DNA from: Syncephalis plumigaleata
Taxonomy: Eukaryota > Zoopagomycota > Zoopagomycetes > Zoopagales > Piptocephalidaceae
DNA length: 55,483 bases
Assembly: GCA_025201365.1 (NCBI GenBank)
Contig: JAIXMF010000047.1
Location: 1-55,483, forward strand
Reading direction: 5' to 3'
Shown: in pieces, positions 22,699-37,046 of the stretch
Layout: every line of letters starts with the position of its first letter
Position numbering within the stretch: position 1 is the stretch's first letter
The notes under the pieces: generated by a model
Databases searched by the model: none
Told to the model about the DNA's origin: nothing
The model's input: the letters and a program-made list of their open reading frames with translations, nothing else
Translations under genes and position numbers: made by a program

Positions 22699-25600
22699 AT
22701 GATGGTGTCTATTACACCACCGTTACCCGATCTAACAACGACGGAGGCTGTAGTGCGTACACTCAAATCTACTCATTATACTTATGATGAACGACTTGCA
22801 GTCGCAGTATGGCTGTGGTCCAATGACACACTTGCATTTCCACAGCGACAGGAATTTGTACTTGATTGGTGTGTTCATAGTATGCTACGATTTGCTACAA
22901 AGAAAGGAGCTAGGTGAGTAGACGCTGAGTTAAGCTAGTCTTGATAATATTGAGTATTAAGTGTTCCATAAAGCGTGCTAGGTACACCGGCCAGTCAGTT
23001 GAATTTCTGGCAATTTCTTTTAACAGCATTCGATGGTACAAGCAGTTTAACCGCAGTTCATCGTACAGCACCTGCCGATACTACCACTCAACGCAATAAC
23101 AAGATAATTGCCTCTATCAATGCACCGCTACTACCATTATTTGTAGGAGCATTACGTGCTATCAAGGAGCAGATCGAACAATCATCTGCGGCAGAGGAGG
23201 ATATTCAATCGCTGAACAAAGTATTAGAAATAGCAACTACATGTTTAAGACGTCTAGTGTCTAGTCTAGGAGAGCAATTACAATTGACATCTGAACACTT
23301 GGTCGATGCTATCATATTGGCATTAACTGTGTGGAAGCAGACTATGAATCAATCGGATTTTACTGACAAAACAGCACGACTACACTCATTGCATAGTATG
23401 GCGTTGATACTCTTGAATGAGTTTAGCAAACTATGCAAACGACAAACTAATCAGAAAAAGGTACGTGACCATTGGAGTAGACAATGAATATACGAATAAC
23501 GCATAACATAATCACGATAGGTGTTTACATTGATGACCGATAAATTATTAACAACATTGCTGGAGGCACGCTACTTGTCCGCAACATCGAGTACATCAGA
23601 TACGAATCAATCCGCATTAGTGACAAGCATAGAATTATTACTACGCAGAAGTCTATTTCACGTTGATAATCTAGCGGATTTCTCTACTGTACTAGGAAGT
23701 AGAAATACGCAAAAATCATCACGTAACAACGATAGTAGAGACATTGCTAGTTATCAGAAATCATTATTTACACAACTCGAGACAATGATCAAGGAGACGA
23801 CAACTAGTCAACAAGGTAATATATATATATATGTATGAGTATAATTACTAATTGATCCCTATAATTGTTAGTGCATGCTATTCTCGCCACACTACTACGA
23901 CTATTCATTGATGAATCGCGAAAACGTCAAAAGACCATGACTGCACAGCATCATAATACTGACTCTAATGACATGCTAGTTAAGCAATTGGAATTCTCAT
24001 TCTTTGTCGAGTTATACCGTATCAATAGTATGACCGTATCATCATTGGTAGAGTCATTGAAAACAGGGAATGCACTATTACGCACACTAGCTGATATGCA
24101 AGTTTATCAGTCAAGTAATGAAAGTGTCTACGAACAACAACGCGTATTCTTCAATAATATTGCTATTAATAGTGCAAATGATCTAGACAATACTAGTAAG
24201 TAACATAAATCAATATTGACTATGAAGATCTACACATACTAACAACAATATTGATAATAGCTATTCTTATTGATCAATGGGTATTATTTGAACGATTTAC
24301 CGTGCTATTATCACTTGACTATTCCATTATAGAACCTGTTATTCAACGTGTCATTACTAAGGCAATAGTAGTATGTATTATATCATTCATGACTATGATC
24401 ATTATACGTGTATGTATACTAATTGCTCTGTTATATACAGCCATCCACTTATGACAATGATATGGCGAGTACATTTATCATTGAACTATTGCAATTACAA
24501 GTAAAATCACGTCAATTTGATGTGTACATTGAACAGTTACTTGCCGTATTGAATTCATGGTCACCAAAAGATGAATCAATATTAACTACTACACCATTGT
24601 TATCAACACAATTTACATCAGTGTATGTATCATGCTTAGTACTAATTAACCTGTTACCTTTACTAATTCATTATGGCATAATAGATTGGAACAACAAGTA
24701 CGTAAAGTACCAATGCCGCAGATTACTGGTGTAATAGCAGCAATACGTCAATTATTGATTGAACAATCACAACAACAATCATCCACGTCATCGAGTAATG
24801 AAGGAAAGAAGCGACAAAAGTTGGATAAGAAAACAGCTCGTGCACAAGTCAAGACAGCAAGTATTACATCACAACTATTGTTACTATTACTGGGACATAT
24901 TATACGTGCACTTCCAGCATCTGCTGCATTAAACGGCACAACAGACACGTATGGTATACAACAGGAAATTCAAGAACTAGGTCGATTATACGTGATACCC
25001 ACTCTTGAACAATGTCAACGACAAGGTGTCAATGATTCGACAATCACTTATGCCGTGATTAGTCTACACGCCGAATTAATGGCATCATGTCGAGTGTATT
25101 GGCAACAGTATGCATCGATTAATATGTTGAAATCACTACCTACCGGTAATAATGCTCGATTAGCATTGACATGGGTAATTACACTTTAATATGAATAATA
25201 TTATACATTACTATACTAACATGGTGATATACAATATAGACTAATGCGATATTAGTATGGATGAATGGTTGGATTATGGAGAATCCACAAGTAGTTGCTA
25301 GTAATGATACACTAGAACTTGATGGACTATTACAACAACTTATTATACAAGCCGTACCTAATAATAATAATAACAATGATGATATACACTTACAACTAGA
25401 TAGTATTGTCAGTTGGGATGAACGATTAGTTACTCTTGATGATAGAACAGGAGCAGCTGCACAATGGCTACTAATCTTTAGTGACTGGTTCTTACTCATC
25501 AGGTAAGTGATACTGCTTACCTATCATTGAATGTATCAACTAATGTGAATGATAGCACTTATGTCAATGATAAGCAATTAGATCAATTATTGACATTCTT

Positions 25601-28600
25601 ACTCGAACTAGTACATGTAGCCTCTAGTAATGAGCATAGTCATCAATTAGTACGATTCTCTAGTCTATTTGATCGATTATTAAATAAGCCATGGTTCTTT
25701 GAGTCAATTCGATTACAAAGTAATTATTATAACAAGCTGAAATACATATCAACCTATGATTAACTATTGAATATTGATATTTGTACTAGATATCATATTT
25801 CCCTTATTAATAGGGCGACTCGCTTCATGGATACAACAAGTGGACACGAGTAGTATGTGTAGAACGAATCCTGCCATTGATAAAGTACTTGGATTATTAT
25901 CGACACTCCCCAAGGATATGCATCAGTTGAACGAGAGTTTCGAACAATTATGGAATGACAATCATAGTTCATCTACACTTGTCACGATTACCTCTACTGA
26001 TAGTATGATGATAGAACATACAGAGGGATTACTACATAAACTATCACAATGGATTATGTTACTACGTCGTATGCCTATGGCCTGGTATCAATCAAAGAAG
26101 ACACGTAATACTATTATTCCAATTATATTACTACTAGATCGATTGCTAGTTGAATGGCATAACACTTGTAATGATACTAGGGCAAATTCATGCATAACTA
26201 GTGCATTACAAGGTCGTCATCTTCTTTATATGTTATTGCGAAACTATCCAGAAAGTCATGCATTATTGACAAAGTCGGCACATTTCGTGTTATGGATGAG
26301 TGAATCATGGTCATTGACAACAATGAATATCAACAATACTGATGATGCTATTAAGATGCAAATTGAATGGCGTAAGACTACTAGGAACATTATCTCGTCA
26401 ATCATCAGGTAGGCATTATTGATCATATGAAGTATTGGATAACTACTAACATATCATCATTGCTATTATTTGAATTGTATATTAGTTGGCAATTGCATAA
26501 TTTACGTAATGTAGATTCAGTATCTACAGTTGTGGTAGAATTCATACAACCACTATTAACTTGGATTGAACTACTAATGCGACCAACTATTGATTATTGG
26601 CAAATTGAATCAGATTGTAATAGTGACAAGAAACTAATAAGCATGACATGGCCATGGCATCAATCAGCTTGGTTGTTAGCTGAAGTTATCCTTAATGCTT
26701 TAGATGCATTGCCTAGTCTATCGAGCAATGATGGTGTACATTCAGTCGAGTAAGTCTATTCATATCAGTATAATTCATTACATTATATAACCATTGATGT
26801 TTGTTATTAGATATACACAATCTATTCAACAAATGCTTACTTCATTTGATGCACTACTACTTGTGAGCTATGATGTAACACGTCAAATAATGAAGCAAAC
26901 TAGTCAATTGATTCATTCAACTATTGATTATCAATGTGGAGAATCGACGTATGAATGGCTAGAACCATTGCAGATTACTATTAATCTATTGAATGCCGTA
27001 TTGATGGGATATCGCTCATTAGACAAACTAGGCAATGATCATAGGATGACAGGTAAGGAAAGCAATGCTAATTGTCTTGTTATTTATCATGTATGATATT
27101 GATGTACATCATTATAACAATAATAGATACAATAGATGTAGCATCCATTGCATTCGGTGATTATCTCCAATTCTACGTACAATTATTACGTAAATTGGAT
27201 ACACGTATGAATTCCAAGGAGTACATGATATTAATGACATCGGCACTACGTTTAGTGGAGATGCAACTTGTCTCGAGTGGCAACAACAATCATGTGGATC
27301 AATTTGGTATACTATTCACATCGATATGTCAAGTAATGGAATTAGTGCCTACTGGTGAATGGAATGAGATATCCTATAGTAAGTAGTGAAATGGTATAGT
27401 AGTAGTAATACATATACATAGAGGTCTAACATTATCGCGTGTTGTTGTAGCCTATTCTACCATACGTCATGCATTAGATTCATTATACGATACGATTATT
27501 GCCTTTAGCTCACAATTATCGCGTGATGCATTCTCAGCATGGATTACTCTTATACTACAGGAACTTGAATGTATTGGCACAAGCTGTACAACAAGTACAC
27601 CATCAGATGATGTCAATCGACGTTGCTGGTCTATCCTGACCATTATTAGTGTACTAGGTGATCATGATCATGATGGTAAGTGATATGTATGTGATAGCAA
27701 TTAACGAATGATTAATAATGTGAGAATAGCTACACGTCAACGATTACGTCGATTTACTAGTCAAATACTTGCGTGTATATCTAGTACACTATACGTGACA
27801 TCATCGAGTCGAGTGATCTTACGAGCATTACAAGTAGTCTATCAGCTATGCTCCTATAAGGTAATATACTATATACATAATCAATGGAATAATCATGTAA
27901 TTTATTAACATGTATACGTGTAGTCGATTGCAATGCGAGCAACAGATGTTACCGCATGTTTGCAAATACTAACAATGCTAATGTCGACAAGTATGGCCGG
28001 ACAAATTAGTAACACGGAGACACAACAGTCCATGTCAGCATGGGATGATCATCGTTGGTTAGGTTTACTATTTGCCGAGGACACTAATACGGCGGATACT
28101 GTCCTTGACGCAACGAGTGGTATGACAAACGATATTGTCAATCATACTGGTAACACGATAACATCGATGGCAGAAGCCATTTTCGCCGCAATCTATCGTA
28201 TTCTACTGGATATGGCACGACATCAACGGGCCACGCTACTTGATGTTGTACCATTGTTCAATGCACAAGTTAATGGATTGATGCATTGCTTGCGTGCACC
28301 ACGATTAAATGCTACCACTGAACAGATGGAAAAGTTCTACCATCAACTGGCATTCCCGCTCGTGTCACGACACGCACCACTTTCCGTATCGTGTGCTCAT
28401 TGGACTGCTCGCCTATTATCGGCACTGGTGGATCGAGGTGCAATTCAAGCGGGTAATCGTGATACAACAACAACAACGAGTAATACTACAACAAGTCATT
28501 ATCAGCGGGCCATTGGCAAACACGCGCCTTATTTACTCGCTAGTTGGTTAGCTATGGAATTGGATACTCATTCGGAATTGCCGACCTCAACGCGTACAGC

Positions 28601-28751
28601 ACTACAACCGGGCATATTCGCACTGTTCGATCTGTGTACGGAGCATGAACGTCATTATCTTCAAGCGTCCACCGATGCAGCAGGACGTGCTCGTCTCAAG
28701 GACGTGTACCGTGACTACATGTCTTACCATAAATATACAGGAAAGGCATAG
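22699..28751 (+). CDS. URB2: Nucleolar pre-ribosomal protein Urb2/Npa2
   Basis: Member of the Npa1 complex that compacts the early 60S pre-ribosome. Sixteen exons total 5091 bases, 1696 residues: 22699-22913, 22974-23460, 23521-23815, 23872-24195, 24261-24370, 24441-24622, 24685-25174, 25240-25502, 25556-25719, 25790-26408, 26486-26749, 26811-27052, 27127-27378, 27451-27675, 27730-27860, 27924-28751. The body is helical and poorly conserved, as expected for the family. The C-terminal Urb2 domain is diagnostic: PGIFALFDLCTEHERHYL, then TDAAGRARLKDVYRDY and KYTGKA. Two adjacent ATGs (22699, 22702) open the frame; the first is taken. It is divergent from micro-exon gene A, with about 110 bases between the proposed starts. 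Confidence 0.88.
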
Positions 28752-30505
28752 TAATATTAATAAAAATAATGCGTAGATGATTATCTATTGAAATACATGA
28801 ATCCATTTCGAGTCTTGTACAAATCAGAATGTCACAATAGGTTAATGATGATAATGATGCACTTTCCTGTTAAACAATGCCAAAACTTACCACTCTATCG
28901 TAGTACATAATCCACATTATTTACTAGTGAATACTTGAAACAATACTTAGGTTCTTGAAAGTGATATAGGCAAGCATCTATGAATAGAGAAGATCATTAG
29001 TGAATAACTACTACTACTACAACAGCAGTAACAAACTGGCCTATTCTCAATGAGACATAATAGTAATACGATAGGCTACTTTTATTAATAGTCGATATTT
29101 ATCTATTTTACTATTAGGTCATCAGTTAAAGTGAATACCTCACTATTACTATACGATATCATTTGTTAGTCCAATCGTGTGTCTCATCCATCTTATTTGG
29201 TATCTTTATCTTGTTCTATGACGATTCTGTATCATAAAGCAAGAGTAACATGAATAGTAAGTAAACCACGCATTAGCCTACCATTCTAGTTCACCTACTC
29301 TTCTTTCTCTTCCTTCTACCCTTCTACTATTTACGGATAAACCCGATTTCTAGAACTGATATGATTCCCTTTATCTCTTCTATAGGCATGAACTGATTTT
29401 CCTTTTCCAGGCCTTTATTTGTCACACTCATACCCACGTTCTTTGTGTTGCCGTCACACACACACACACACACCTCACATCCTCACACCCCATGCACTTT
29501 GACGGCAGAGAGAACAGCAACAGCAGCAATAACAGCAACAATAATGGATGCAGCACATCAATAACAGCATTGATTGGGCGGCACTCGTATGCAACCCTTA
29601 CTATCGTCCAATCGTCGACAGGAACGCTGTCTGATCCGCATCATCGGTATTCCCATCTCTATTCCCGAATGGCAACATCACCGTCTGGCTAGAAGAGAGC
29701 GAGACAGCGAGATCAATGTACGAGTGTACATGTGTGAGAAAGAAGCAACCTAATAGAAAGCCAATAGGCGAGTGATATGTACGGACTTGCACATTAGTTT
29801 GTCCGAGATTTAGTTATCAGCATCATCATATCATATCATATCGATTCATACAAAATATGTGTACATCTATGAGTATATCTATTAGATTCATAAGATAATG
29901 AGCTCATTTAGACGTCTATGTATTATGTAGATGTAGATGTGTAGGTAGATGTGGGGCAGTATTTTATCTACACTGTGATTCATTTCTCACCTTTTACGCG
30001 TACACTCATCCATCCATCCATCAATTCAATCATCGCATTCATTCATTCATTCATATTTATCCGATACCAGATATACTCACCCGCATTCACTCTTACATCT
30101 TTTCTTTCTCTTTCTGCTCTCTCTCTCTCTCTCTAAATCTGTTATATCGTCCTTGTTAGTAAGTGGACAACACGTCTTCTTTCTATCTCTTCTCTTTACT
30201 TTACTAGTCTACTTCTACTTCTACTACTACTACTGCAGTTGCTGTTGGTTCTCTTACTCGTCTATACTATTCCCACGTTCCATTGCTTCCTTCTATCCTA
30301 CCACTATCACTACCACTACCGCCGTATAAGCCAATTCTATTTGCTTTCACTTTTACAACTTGTATCGCTTGTCGTCGTCATTTCTTGTTTCTTTCTTTTC
30401 TTGTAGCCTTCATTTATTTTATGGTTTCTACGTCACTCTAGTGTCAGATCACTATTATTCGAGTCATTATTGGTCTAGCGCATGTACGTAGCGTGAGAGA
30501 GTGTA

Positions 30506-30516
30506 AGATAAGATAA
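30506..30516 (+). promoter_or_regulatory. Tandem GATA sites (AGATAAGATAA)
   Basis: Two overlapping GATAA cores lie about 1.1 kb upstream of a gene for a GATA factor. Fungal iron-responsive GATA repressors bind sites of the (A/T)GATAA type and some regulate their own genes. Autoregulation is an inference from position only. Confidence 0.3.
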
Positions 30517-31550
30517 CAAATAATAACATATAATAAGAGTAGTAGCGGTGTTTCTTATTATTATTGCTACCTTACTATGTATATATGCAATCTACATACA
30601 CGATAGATACGATATATGCTACTATTATATTAAATATCCCCATTAAATCATTGATATCATCCATGAAATAGCATCATATTTAGGATGTAGAACTCTACCA
30701 TTATATCGCGTATAGTGTTCTAGTGCTCACACTTGATTGTTACTATTGTTTTGTTATGATAACAATACATGTCATAACTATTAGCTTATCTCTCACTCTT
30801 TCTTTCTCTCTCTTTTGTTATCTTATAGGAGATGAATGAATCATCATCATCATCATTTATCTTTTAACGTATTTTGATCGGATCTATTTTATCTTTTTAT
30901 TTTTATCATTTTCTCTCTCTTTATCTATCTGTCTGTCTCTCTGTCTCTGTCTGTCTGTGTCTGTCTGTTTCTATCCTACCCCGTGAACACGTATTACCTT
31001 TTTATCTATCCATCAATCAATCAATTAGCTCATACATATTATGACGGAATGCATCTAACGCAGTCATGGGACACTGATGCTCTGCAGTTCATCTGTTCAC
31101 ATGATCCATTTCCTGTTTTCTTAACGATCTTTGAAGGGTTTTGGTTGTTTAGCAGTAGTAGCCTATATGTTCTCTTTATTTCTTTCTTTCCTCTCTTTCT
31201 CTCTTGATCATCTATGCAGTGATATTATTTTAACTTTGGCCTTTGTTCATCGTTGATATTATTAGTCGTAGTAGATATATACATACATACTTACGTGTTA
31301 TTTTGTATTGCTTTTTCTTCTCTACCTTGTAGGTATTGTTGCTTCCTTACGTTGTTTATAGGATATTACGATTGCAACTATCTTTCATCACACTAAATCA
31401 TTAGGTCTTCTAAATTGCAGATAATTACTACTGCAACAACAGCAGCAGCAACAGCAGCAGCAACAACATAACTATCTCGTATACACGCCTTTTCTCCTCT
31501 ACTATTCGTTTAATTATCTTTAGATAGTTTAGTGTTAGTAGTGCGAGAAA

Positions 31551-31578
31551 GTGTGTGTGTGTGTGTGTGTGTGTGTGT
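31551..31578 (+). repeat. (GT)14 microsatellite in GATA-factor 5' leader
   Basis: Fourteen uninterrupted GT dinucleotides end 62 bases before the start codon of the GATA gene. It lies within the probable 5' UTR and could be length-variable. Confidence 0.9.
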
Positions 31579-31640
31579 ATCTCTGCTTATTTGAACTCCT
31601 TACTCACTTTCTAGCAATAGTTGTTATTCTATACAACACC

Positions 31641-34600
31641 ATGAATTCTCCAACACAACATATTCCTCATTCGTCGTCGTCAACAACAACAACCAATTTA
31701 ATGGCCATCGATGAATCTACAACCAACACTCGTAATGCCGAGTACTTGAATAACTTTCCCGTACAAGCATTACGACCTATACAACCTCCCATGATGCCTT
31801 TGATAAAACCATTGCCATCATCGACATCGTCAGCCGTATCCGCTACTCGTTGTGCCAATTGCGGCACTACATCCACACCACTTTGGCGACGGGCACCAAC
31901 GGGAGAGACTATTTGCAATGCATGTGGTAAGTATTTATATCATAATAGCTATCATATATATCGATATCATCATTGGTCTTTACCAGTAAAGAAACACTGT
32001 ACACTATCCCATCCATTATATGTATATACATACATACACACACATTACACTATGCTTATGACACGTTTATTGACCTATCAAATGATCATAATCTAATTCT
32101 AAGCATAGGCTAGTAATAGTATCATTAGTGTTAGTGTTGATAATGATGGTAATGATATAACTATTGGTCTAGTCTAGTCTAATCTATACAGCATGATATC
32201 AGTTATCATTCGTATTTCATTTACTATAATGATCTAGTTACTAATGACATGCTACTTTCTCTTTCTCTTTCTTGTATAGGTTTATATCAAAAAGCACGTA
32301 ATGCCACACGTCCATTGCATCTTAAACGGTCACCACGTCGTATTACACCGGATCGTGATATAGTCATGGATCTTGATGCCACTTCCGCTAACTCTGCATT
32401 ATCATCGTCATCATCGTCATCATCGTCATCGTCATCAGCAGCATTAGTCGCTAATGCTAAAACAATCACTACTGGTTCGGAACTATCGGTTGTTGATCGT
32501 GTAATTCATCATGATGTCGAAGAGATTGGTGGCGGGTGTAATAAACGACCAGCCGAGGATCCCGGCACCTGTCCAGGAGATGGTCATTGTGATGGTACGG
32601 GAGGTGCTGAAAGTTGCGCCGGTTGTCCCGCCTTCAATCAGCATCAAGTCAAGGCTACCATGACGTGTTCCAATTGTGGTACTAGTACAACACCATTATG
32701 GCGACGTGATCTTGGTGGTAATGTCATTTGTAATGCCTGCGGTCTCTATTACAAACTGCACGGCGTACATCGTCCTATGACTATGCGTCGTTCGGTCATT
32801 AAACGTCGTAAGCGTACCGGTCTTATGAATCAATCGCATCAGCAAGCATTGAATGTAGCCACACCAGCATCTAGAGGAGGAAATAATAGCCATATACCTA
32901 CTAATACCGCTATTAATATTACTAATACTCATGTTACCTCATCAACACATCATTATCAGCACCAGCAACATCAACATCAACATTCGTACTCACATCCAAT
33001 TGCAGTTGCACCTTTGCATAGTGCACCTTCCTCGAGAGATTCACCCGTGCTTATCCCGGCTATTAAAGCAATTTCCCTATCGCCTATAATGAACAATAAT
33101 GATCGTGATAACCATAGTCATCATAACCATAGTAATAGTCATAATAATAATAGTGATAGTAATAATGAAATGTTACATCGTTCGAAACAAATACGTCGAG
33201 TAGAAGTGGCCTATGATGATCATTTGCCGACGACGACGACGACGACGACGACAAGTCTACCATCATCGTCATCGATTCATATGGCGTCTATTAGGCAGTC
33301 TACACCGTCCGTCTCCTCTCCACCGTCGTCATTCTCTCCACTTCGTGTACCGGCCATTGAAGATTACATTGTTCCTAAGCGTACATTACTTCCATTGAAT
33401 CGACCAAGTCATAACACGGCAGATCATTATATGCAATCGCCCTCTTCATCTCAAATACCACCAATGACATCGCCTACCTTGCCATTGATGGAGGAACAAC
33501 AACAACAACAACGACAACATCAACAACATAATCAGCATCATTATATTAGTCAGCGTAGTCATAGTAATTACGATATAATAGCTCATGAACGTTCATCATC
33601 TACATCAACATCAACATCACATGCTTATTCAGCGCCACAATCCTCTAGCTTACGTCTGCCTCCGTTGGCTGCTCATTTGTCACATATGGCTGCCATGCCT
33701 ACACCGCCATTGGGTCCTTCATCCTCACCTTTTACACCGCCCACTTGTTCTTACGAACATGACTCGGCCATTCAATCACCGGAGAGTTTGGAAGAAGGAT
33801 CGAGTGTAATGGCAAATACAACCACAACTAGTGCTAATAGTTCTAATAGCAATACTGCTGCACCAATGTCACCTTCACCACCTCGTGGTTATTCGTCACT
33901 TGCTTCATTAGCCGCTGTTGCCGAATCAATGTCGCGTAGAATGTCGCCTGAATCTTCAATAACGTCATCATTATCGCCATTGCCGCCTATACATTCATAT
34001 AATAATAATGACAATGACGATAATGATGATGCTACTACTGTCCATCATTCGATGACATCAATACGTCCGCGTGTCAACTCTATCGCTTCATTGCTCAATA
34101 ATGGTAATCATAGTAGTCCACATGATAAACCTGCCAATATTACTACGACTACTAAAAGTCATACTGCTGCCATTGCTGCGGCTACAGTAGCTGCTGCTGC
34201 TGCTTCGATTAAAGAGCCATTGTCATCATCAGTATCAGCATCATCATCGATGGCCATGACTAATATCTCCAAATCTACTGCAACTACTGTTGTATCATCT
34301 ACACCTAGTATGACATCTACTACTACAACAGCAATGGATAATTCATTGCAGCAAACAACAAATTGGTCTGCCTTGGCATCTCCTGCTTCATCACCACCCT
34401 CACCCAATGAACCACCCGTATCATCATCTGCATCTGCATCATCAAGGATCGAATCACTTACCGCTACTGAAGCATTGGCAGCACTACGTAAAGCCAATCA
34501 ATCAGGTGGTCCCGGTAGTTCTGTGGCAGAGATGGGTTTAACAGCGGCAGCAGCAGGTCTAACACCGGACATGCTACGACAACATCGAAATGCACTACGA

Positions 34601-34744
34601 GAGGAGGTGACTCGTTTACAATCATTATTAGAGAAAACTAGTACAATGCTATCGGGTTTGGATCGATTATGCGAGGATAACAATCCAACTGCTGCTACTG
34701 CTAATACTACATCTTCAGAATTATTACCGGATAAATCGCGTTAA
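31641..34744 (+). CDS. Two-finger GATA transcription factor of the SreA/Urbs1/Fep1 type
   Basis: Probable repressor of siderophore and iron-uptake genes. Exons 31641-31926 and 32280-34744 give 916 residues. Finger 1 (Cys 71, 74, 92, 95) and finger 2 (about residues 223-250) are both C-x2-C-x17-C-x2-C with the TPLWRR core. Between them is the cysteine-rich block [20 protein letters not shown], the iron-sensing hallmark of this subfamily. Finger 2 is followed by the usual basic tail ([18 protein letters not shown]). The long C-terminal part is low complexity (Ser, His, Asn, Gln), and the last 70 residues form a coiled coil ([19 protein letters not shown]), as in Fep1-like proteins. The single 353-base intron interrupts finger 1 and is far longer than others in the window. 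Confidence 0.88.
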
Positions 34745-35208
34745 ACATCACATCATAGTTCAACGTATTATCAATCAGTCTTCTTATATGAGATACCTTT
34801 TTCTTTTTAGTTAATCGTGTCTTTTCTGTATTCTTATTTTCATTCTCATTATTTCTTGATTTGTGTCTTTGGGATTTCTACAACTGCTTGTTGTGGCAGT
34901 TCACTTTCTTGTCGTATATTCTTCTTTCATCTCCTATATACATACCTTTTATTTCGTACAAATCTGTTTGAATCTCTATGCCTTTTCTTATTTTGATATT
35001 TTGTAGGACAAACATTAAATAGCTACAATATCCTATTCGTATTAACATCAGTACATCATCTTTATCGCCGTCTTTATCGTAATATATACACGAATTGTTA
35101 AAGAAATAAAGCGATATCATTTATACTAATATGAATAACCAAAGCAACAACTATTAGTAGTTCTTATGTTGCTATATACAACACCTAAAGGAGATGTCAA
35201 ATCATCGA
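34745..35208. other. Intergenic, convergent 3' ends
   Basis: AT-rich sequence between the GATA gene and the Erf4-like gene, which converge here. It has a T-rich stretch at 34795-34860 and AATAAA-like sequences near 35103 on the plus strand. No gene was seen. Confidence 0.5.
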
Positions 35209-36319
35209 TCAAATGGGATGTACCGTTAGAAATGGTTTAAGCGTTGAATTACCACCAGCATACTCGGCAACATTGCCATTACCGGAGTATCGTTTATCTA
35301 GACTAGGCGGCTCTCGTTGTTGATCCGTTAACATCGAGATATTCTGATCGGCATCACTGCTTGGTATCGATGCCCTCCTGATCTGTTCGTTACGAATGTT
35401 GTCCTCGAGTGATTGGCCTGATGTCACGTCGCAAACACTTTCCTCGCCGTCATTCTGCATGGACGAGGGTACATCATCCCGATGAAATCCAAGCGTGATC
35501 CAACAGCCTTTATGCTTGAAGTAGTCCTCGTTCCACCAGCGTAGCACCTTCTCCGCTCGATCTCGTCCGCTAGCACCGCTGATATCATCGGTCCACCATA
35601 CGAGACCGCCATCATGCGCGGATGAAGACATACTGGCGTCAAACGAGAAACGACGACGACGACGACTTGTGGCCAACTCGTGCGGATCCTTCCAGGCCGG
35701 GAATTCCGAGAGTGCCGCATTGACCGCGGCAACAAATCGTTGCCAAAATGCCGGCTCAATCTTGTACGGCGCGAGTAACTGTTCCGGATATGTTTTACTC
35801 AATCCAGCAACGACATAACGATGAACAGACTAGTGGTACAGCAATAGCACAAATGAATGATGCTAACTCGTCAATTCGTAATAATTGCACTTACTTGACG
35901 TCGACGAGATCGATTACCGATACTAGTCGAGCCAGCACGACTATCAGGGGCATCAGACATACTGACACGACGTCCTAATAGTGCTGTTAAACTATTACCA
36001 TAATCACGCTGTCTAGATGAGCGATATTGTCGTGTACCGCTGTTGTTACGCTGGCTATTGTCAGCGATGTCTTTGCCGTTGTCATTATCGTTGTCCTCGC
36101 CCATGGCACCACTCGTACTCCATAGGCGAATGGGTTCCGGTCCTTTCTGTGGCTCGGGAAAGGTGGATGACTACGTTGTTGTCATGCATAAGGAAAGATT
36201 AAGCTGTGCATGTTGTGACTTTTGTTTTTACCATCGCCATAACTTACCTGATCCTCCGAGCGACATAGGTCGTGTTGATAGAGTTGAGTCGAGTATCTAC
36301 GAGAATCAAGCCTGCTCAT
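35209..36319 (-). CDS. Erf4/GOLGA7-like protein, possible palmitoyltransferase accessory subunit
   Basis: Exons 36319-36248, 36170-35895 and 35829-35209 give 322 residues, all junctions in phase 0. After a low-complexity N-terminal half, residues from about 117 read RYVVAGLSKTYPEQL, then FWQRFVAAVNAALSEF, and further on VLRWWNEDYFKHKGCWITLG. This order (a YP-x-L motif, a helix around VN-x-x-L, then WN...G) resembles the Erf4 domain of Golgin-A7/Shr5 proteins, which pair with a DHHC enzyme to palmitoylate Ras. The match is from memory of the motif layout, and a different fungal family is possible. The C-terminal 90 residues are polar and unremarkable. Confidence 0.5.
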
Positions 36320-37046
36320 TGTTCGATAAGCTATCAGTAATCAATGACTATTCTAAATTGATTTATACAAAATTTTGGATGTTAACGGAATGGCTAAAGA
36401 GAGAGAGAGAGCAAAGAAACAAAAGAAAGAAGAGAAAGAAAAGAGCAACGTCATGAACTTATGAATGAATCCAAATGGTTTGATGTAAAGTTTAGTGGTT
36501 TCATTTCTCGCTTTTTTTGTTGGGGTTATTTCAAGGTTTCACTTGTGTGTCTAGGCACGCAAGTATTATTTATAGAATGAATGGTGCAATAGATACTGTA
36601 CACTATATTATTTGATTGTTCAATGATATCACAATAGCACTATAATTATGCATAAACTATTACGTAATAAAGTGATAAGCATGCGTCATACGTCAAGTAG
36701 TAATAACGAGGAATGTAAATCCCTTTTACGCATGCTGTATATTCAAGCTTAGGTTGAATAATGTTGATAATGAAATTTAAACTTTCATTAATGATTACCA
36801 TTTCAAGTGACACTTCATTTGACTATAGATTATATACAAGTGGTATTAGTATACAACGAGTAATGAAAAACTGATTACACGTTAATTGATAAATACACGC
36901 AAACAATAGCATCGAATGAATAACTGAATGTGTGTCCATTAGTTATTGTCACCACTTGTGCTTGATCTATCCGGTATAAATCATCCACCGTACGATTGAA
37001 TAAACGTAGACATCAGCTGCTAGGTACAATGATCCACATACAACTA
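36320..37046. other. Intergenic region between Erf4-like gene and FOL3
   Basis: Upstream of the Erf4-like gene and downstream of FOL3. Purine-rich near 36400-36455 (plus strand), then AT-rich. No gene or structured element was recognised. Confidence 0.45.

Larger units (their letters stand above)
28752..31640. other. Long intergenic region upstream of the GATA-factor gene
   Basis: Nearly 2.9 kb without a convincing gene. It holds pyrimidine-rich tracts (30100-30470, 30790-30970), tandem GATA sites (30506-30516), a CAG/CAA-rich patch (31430-31470) and a perfect (GT)14 run. A 67-codon open frame at 29492-29692 begins Asn/Ser-rich and has no recognisable domain. The length suggests a large promoter or a long 5' UTR with introns. 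Confidence 0.45.

Noticed and set aside
28885-28905. Isolated AG-N4-GTAAGT-like motif on the minus strand near the URB2 3' end
   Set aside because: Single occurrence, four bases long and without neighbouring units, so not counted as part of a micro-exon array.
29492-29692. Small Asn/Ser-rich plus-strand open frame upstream of the GATA gene
   Set aside because: Low complexity at its start and isolated; might be an upstream ORF of a long leader but cannot be supported.
32287-32469. Minus-strand poly-Asp open frame inside the GATA gene
   Set aside because: Antisense shadow of the poly-Ser tract; no independent evidence.
36017-36456. Plus-strand open frames opposite the Erf4-like gene
   Set aside because: They overlap its exons antisense; the minus-strand model has matching splice sites and phases.
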